Below are positions 5,136 to 8,072 of a DNA stretch of 8,072 bases, in pieces. Origin of the DNA: Planctomycetaceae bacterium (lineage in GTDB: Bacteria; Planctomycetota; Planctomycetia; Planctomycetales; Planctomycetaceae); assembly GCA_020426125.1 (NCBI GenBank), contig JAGQQQ010000383.1, positions 1 through 8,072 of the forward strand, written 5' to 3'. Within the stretch, counting starts at the first letter, position 1, and the number at the start of each line of letters is the position of its first letter. The position numbers and the translations under genes are program-made. The notes under the pieces were generated by a model. The model saw only the letters and a list, made by a program, of their open reading frames with translations. It was not told the origin of the DNA and ran no database searches.

Positions 5136-7682
5136 ATGGACTCCTCTTCGCAAGTGCCTTCCCGGGATGACCTGGCAGCGATGTATCTCGATACGCTGCC
5201 GTACGCACCCTATCGCGTTCAGGAGGACGCGCTGCTCGCCTGGTTTTCCCAGGAACAGGGGATTCTGGTCTGTGCTCCGACTGGGACCGGGAAAACGCTC
5301 ATCGCCGAGGCCGCGATGTTCGAGGCCATGCACACCCGCAAAACAGCCTATTACACCACGCCGCTCATTGCTCTCACAGAACAAAAGTTTCAGGAACTCC
5401 AGGAGTCGGCGATTCGCTGGGGCTTCGATCCCAATGATGTCGGCCTGATCACGGGGAACCGCAAAGTCAATCCACAGGCCCCTGTTCTGGTGGTTGTCGC
5501 GGAGATCCTGCTGAACCGGCTACTGCATCCGGAGGGGATCGACTTTTCGAACGTGGCGTCCGTTGTGATGGATGAATTCCATAGCTTCAACGATCCCGAG
5601 CGGGGCGTCGTCTGGGAGTTGTCGCTCGCATTGCTTCCTCCGCATGTCCGGTTGATGCTGCTGTCGGCGACGGTCGGAAACGCGGTTGATTTTCTCTTAT
5701 GGCTTCGCCAGGAACATGGCCGAAAGGTCCAACTCATCCAAGGGACCGAACGCAAAGTGCCGCTCGACTTCAATTGGGTCGGAACGGAACTGCTTCCCGA
5801 CTACATCGAACAGATGCACGACGGCACCGACGAGACTCGCCGGACCCCGGCTCTGATTTTTTGCTTCAATCGCGAGGAATGCTGGACGACGGCGGAACAA
5901 CTGAAAGGGAAAAGCCTCCTTCGCAGCGGACAGCAGAAGGAACTCGCGGAGCGGCTCGACAAATGGGACTGGAAGATCGGAGCCGGGCCAAAGTTGAAGC
6001 AGTTGCTGCTCAGAGGCGTCGGCGTGCACCACGCTGGCCTGCTCCCCAAGTACCGGCGGCGCGTGGAACGGCTCTTCCAAGACAAGTTGCTTTCCGTGTG
6101 TGTCTGCACGGAAACCCTCGCCGCCGGGATCAATCTCCCCGCGAGATCAGTGGTAATGACCAGTCTGCTCAAAGGCCCGCCGGGGAAGAAGTCGGTGATC
6201 GACGCGAGTTCGGCTCATCAGATTTTCGGTCGGGCCGGGCGCCCCCAATACGATGACCGGGGGTACGTCTTCGCGCTCGCCCATGAGGATGACGTCAAGA
6301 TCGCCCGTTGGAAGGAGCAATACGACCAGATCCCGGAGGACACGAAAGATCCGAATCTGATCCGGATGAAGAAGAAGCTCAAGAAGAAGATGCCGACGCG
6401 GCGTTCCAATGAGCAGTATTGGAATGAGGACCAGTTTCAGAAGCTGATCGCGTCGCCGCCCGCCCATCTCGTGAGCAAGGGGCAATTGCCATGGCGATTG
6501 CTCGCCTATCTGCTGAAGCTTTCCCCCGATGTGACACGGCTCCTCCGGTTCGTCAAGAAGCGGTTGCTCCCTCCCAAACAAAAGGAGAAGGCCGACCAGC
6601 GTCTCGTGGGGATGCTCAAAATCCTCGAAGCCGGGGACTTTCTAGTTCTGGATCCCCCGCCGCCGAACCCCATCCCCAAAGTTCAACGGGACTGGGCAAT
6701 CCCTGAGTCCCTGGACGTCCCCGAACGCCGCGTCCCTGCGGAAGTCGACGACGGGTTCGGCGACGGCCTTTTCGAAGAAACCAAGAACGTTGCGTCAACG
6801 AACCAGGCCGAATCGGAAAAACGTGAGGAGACGGAACCCGAACCGGACAACGCTCCGATGGGCTTGCTTGGAACTTTGCTGCAAGAGGCACTCGAAGACG
6901 CCCAGCCAGTGACGAAGAAGAAGCAGGCCGCGCCCCCGTCGAAGCCGCTTCTCCCAGCCGATGAAGAGCCGGAACCTTACGTCCCGATCACCGCCACCCC
7001 CACCGACCGTCTGGATGGTCTCCTGCATTTCCGAAGTTGTCATCCGCTCTATGGAAACTTTCTCCTGGATCATCTCGGAATCGCCGACCGAGCCGAGCGG
7101 CTCCAGATTCTGGAAAGCATTCTGGAAGTTCCTGGCTCGATGATTCGCAATGTCCGCGTCCCTCCCCCTGACCAGTTGCCGCCGGGACCGTTGGCGGTGC
7201 ATCGGATAGACCCGGAGTTGATTGCCCGAGGATTGATCACGGCTGCCGAAATCGATCCTTCGGCCGTCGAACCGGAAACAGACAACTTTGGCCGCGAGAT
7301 TCGGCAATGGCACGTCCCGCTGGGCGACAAGGTCCGCCGCCTTTTCGACTCCGAATTTCCGGGCGTTCAAGACCTCCGCATCCGTTCCGCGTGGATTGCC
7401 GGAGACCTGCTGTTGTCCGGGCTCGACTTTCACAAGTTCGTGACAACACGGGACCTCACCAAGCAGGAAGGGATTGTGTTCCGTCACCTGCTCCGATTGA
7501 TCCTGCTCTGCGATGAATTCGAAGCGGCCTGCCCGGTCGGGATGGATGTCGATGACTGGAAGGCCGAACTCGACTGGATTCGTGACACCCTCACAGAGGT
7601 CTGCCGGGAAGTCGATCCCGAAAGTACCGACTCTGCCCTGGAATCGATGGCGGCCCAAGCCGATATTGTCGGGGACGATTGA
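5136..7682 (+). CDS. Ski2-like DEFH-box RNA/DNA helicase with long C-terminal extension
   Basis: An 848-residue superfamily 2 helicase, predicted to unwind RNA or DNA using ATP in the cytoplasm. Motifs in order: a Q-motif-like PYRVQEDALLAW (26-37), Walker A APTGTGKT (47-54), TTPLIAL (74-80), DEFH box (146-149), SAT (177-179), ALIFCFNREEC (239-249), VHHAGLLPKYRR (297-308), ETLAAGINLPAR (326-337) and motif VI QIFGRAGRPQYDD (362-374). The DExH box, the HHAG and ETLAAGINLP motifs, and GRAGR point to the Ski2/Mtr4/Hel308 group rather than DEAD-box proteins. A lysine-rich KKKLKKKMPTRR follows (412-423). Residues of about 525-620 are Pro/Glu/Lys-rich and probably disordered. The final block (GIVFRHLLRLILLCDEFEAA and on) resembles the DSHCT helical tail of Ski2/Mtr4. 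I chose ATG 5136 (GGAAG just upstream, close spacing); a GTG at 5091 would add 15 unremarkable residues. The substrate is unknown; RNA surveillance or decay is a plausible inference. Confidence 0.9.
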   Translation: MDSSSQVPSRDDLAAMYLDTLPYAPYRVQEDALLAWFSQEQGILVCAPTGTGKTLIAEAAMFEAMHTRKTAYYTTPLIALTEQKFQELQESAIRWGFDPNDVGLITGNRKVNPQAPVLVVVAEILLNRLLHPEGIDFSNVASVVMDEFHSFNDPERGVVWELSLALLPPHVRLMLLSATVGNAVDFLLWLRQEHGRKVQLIQGTERKVPLDFNWVGTELLPDYIEQMHDGTDETRRTPALIFCFNREECWTTAEQLKGKSLLRSGQQKELAERLDKWDWKIGAGPKLKQLLLRGVGVHHAGLLPKYRRRVERLFQDKLLSVCVCTETLAAGINLPARSVVMTSLLKGPPGKKSVIDASSAHQIFGRAGRPQYDDRGYVFALAHEDDVKIARWKEQYDQIPEDTKDPNLIRMKKKLKKKMPTRRSNEQYWNEDQFQKLIASPPAHLVSKGQLPWRLLAYLLKLSPDVTRLLRFVKKRLLPPKQKEKADQRLVGMLKILEAGDFLVLDPPPPNPIPKVQRDWAIPESLDVPERRVPAEVDDGFGDGLFEETKNVASTNQAESEKREETEPEPDNAPMGLLGTLLQEALEDAQPVTKKKQAAPPSKPLLPADEEPEPYVPITATPTDRLDGLLHFRSCHPLYGNFLLDHLGIADRAERLQILESILEVPGSMIRNVRVPPPDQLPPGPLAVHRIDPELIARGLITAAEIDPSAVEPETDNFGREIRQWHVPLGDKVRRLFDSEFPGVQDLRIRSAWIAGDLLLSGLDFHKFVTTRDLTKQEGIVFRHLLRLILLCDEFEAACPVGMDVDDWKAELDWIRDTLTEVCREVDPESTDSALESMAAQADIVGDD

Positions 7683-7839
7683 ATCGTGTCGGCCAATACT
7701 CCGCTGAGGGTGCCAAGTTCCTCAGTCAACCAGCTTCGATGTCGAGCAACACGGGAAATACGTGATCATCATCGCGCCGCACCGGGATCGAGATGGGGAC
7801 GAGAGCACGCAAACAGGGAATCCGCAGGGACAAGTGGCA
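7683..7839. other. Convergent intergenic gap with a weak inverted repeat
   Basis: This gap lies between two converging genes, so it should hold terminators for both. The only structure seen is CTGAGG (7704-7709) pairing with CCTCAG (7720-7725) across ten bases. It has no following T-run on either strand, so it is at best a poor terminator. Confidence 0.3.
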
Positions 7840-8072
7840 TTACTTTCTCTTCAAGTCGGGAATCCCGGTACCTTGGACACGCGGTTGGGAAAAGAATTCG
7901 TCCGATGGAGCTTTGTCGAATTCGAGGTACCACCTCGTTGTCCCGGCACCGGACAAATCTTCCCCATTTTGGCGAAAGACGTGGCGGCTCACGATCACCT
8001 CGGGGTACCAGAATCCTGACGGGGACTGTCGAATCTCGCGGAACTCGCTTGAGGTCTCCGACAAGATCGTCC
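7840..8072 (-). CDS. C-terminal end of an unidentified protein, running off right edge
   Basis: The minus-strand frame is open from the right edge (8072) to TAA at 7842-7840, giving about 77 residues of C-terminus; the true start lies outside the window. Its SSEFREIRQSPSGFWYPEVI followed by WYLEFDKAPSDEFFSQPRV resembles the end of planctomycete secreted or lipoprotein-like beta-rich proteins. In those, 'FREVxxGxWYPxxV' is followed by a 'VxxNxxxxDxxFxxP' strand, LolA-like in character. That likeness is from memory and unproven. A TTG at 8064 is an internal codon, not a start. An overlapping plus-strand frame (7762-8019) is the alternative, but it has no recognisable motif and a poor ribosome binding site. 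Confidence in coding is moderate, and in function low. Confidence 0.5.
   Translation of the reverse strand, partial: TILSETSSEFREIRQSPSGFWYPEVIVSRHVFRQNGEDLSGAGTTRWYLEFDKAPSDEFFSQPRVQGTGIPDLKRK

Noticed and set aside
6795..7658. Long 287-codon minus-strand frame inside the helicase
   Set aside because: It is antisense to the helicase C-terminal half, whose plus-strand frame has clear helicase motifs upstream in one continuous reading. Such long antisense frames are common in GC-rich coding DNA.
7762..8019. 85-codon plus-strand frame from GTG downstream of the helicase
   Set aside because: It overlaps the minus-strand frame that carries a recognisable FREI/WYP pattern and has no clear ribosome binding site. 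It cannot be wholly excluded.
1..8072. CRISPR arrays, tRNA genes, insertion sequences, integrases, defence or toxin-antitoxin systems
   Set aside because: Looked for on both strands; no regularly spaced repeats, cloverleaf sequences, transposase motifs or paired small toxin genes were found.

Overview
The window looks like ordinary chromosomal DNA of a planctomycete (Planctomycetaceae-like). The reasons are the moderately high GC, spaced genes that often lack strong ribosome binding sites, a Suppressor-of-fused domain fused to a zinc ribbon, a Ski2-type helicase with a long appended C-terminus, and a small RTWARRNY protein of a type I associate with this phylum. The taxonomic call is inference; there is no rRNA or other marker in the window.

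Layout, left to right. (1) Positions 1-172, minus strand: the first 57 codons of a class II fructose-bisphosphate aldolase, running off the left edge. (2) Positions 173-431: a divergent control region with a TATAAT box and a cluster of GCGTA half-sites facing right. (3) A rightward group of four genes: a xylose-isomerase-like TIM-barrel sugar isomerase/epimerase (432-1253), a UspE-like tandem universal stress protein (1339-2283), a zinc ribbon-SUFU protein (2365-3225) and pyrroline-5-carboxylate reductase proC (3400-4206). Gaps of 81-174 bp separate them, so they may be one loose operon or several units; an operator-like palindrome lies before the SUFU gene. (4) Positions 4207-4640: a 434-bp stretch with no convincing gene but with inverted repeats. 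(5) A 60-residue small protein gene (4641-4823) followed by a good intrinsic terminator (4895-4935). (6) A large Ski2-like DEFH-box helicase gene (5136-7682), probably transcribed on its own. (7) At the right edge on the minus strand, the C-terminal end of a protein convergent with the helicase (7840-8072).

How the genes work together: aldolase and the TIM-barrel enzyme both fit sugar or sugar-phosphate metabolism, ProC makes proline, and the Usp protein fits stress or energy-state response. I see no pathway linking them all, and no clear new multi-gene system. The most interesting items are the SUFU-zinc ribbon fusion and the palindrome before it, the small protein with its possible long structured leader, and the unassigned C-terminal half of the helicase. 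No tRNA, rRNA, CRISPR array, transposase or integrase was seen.
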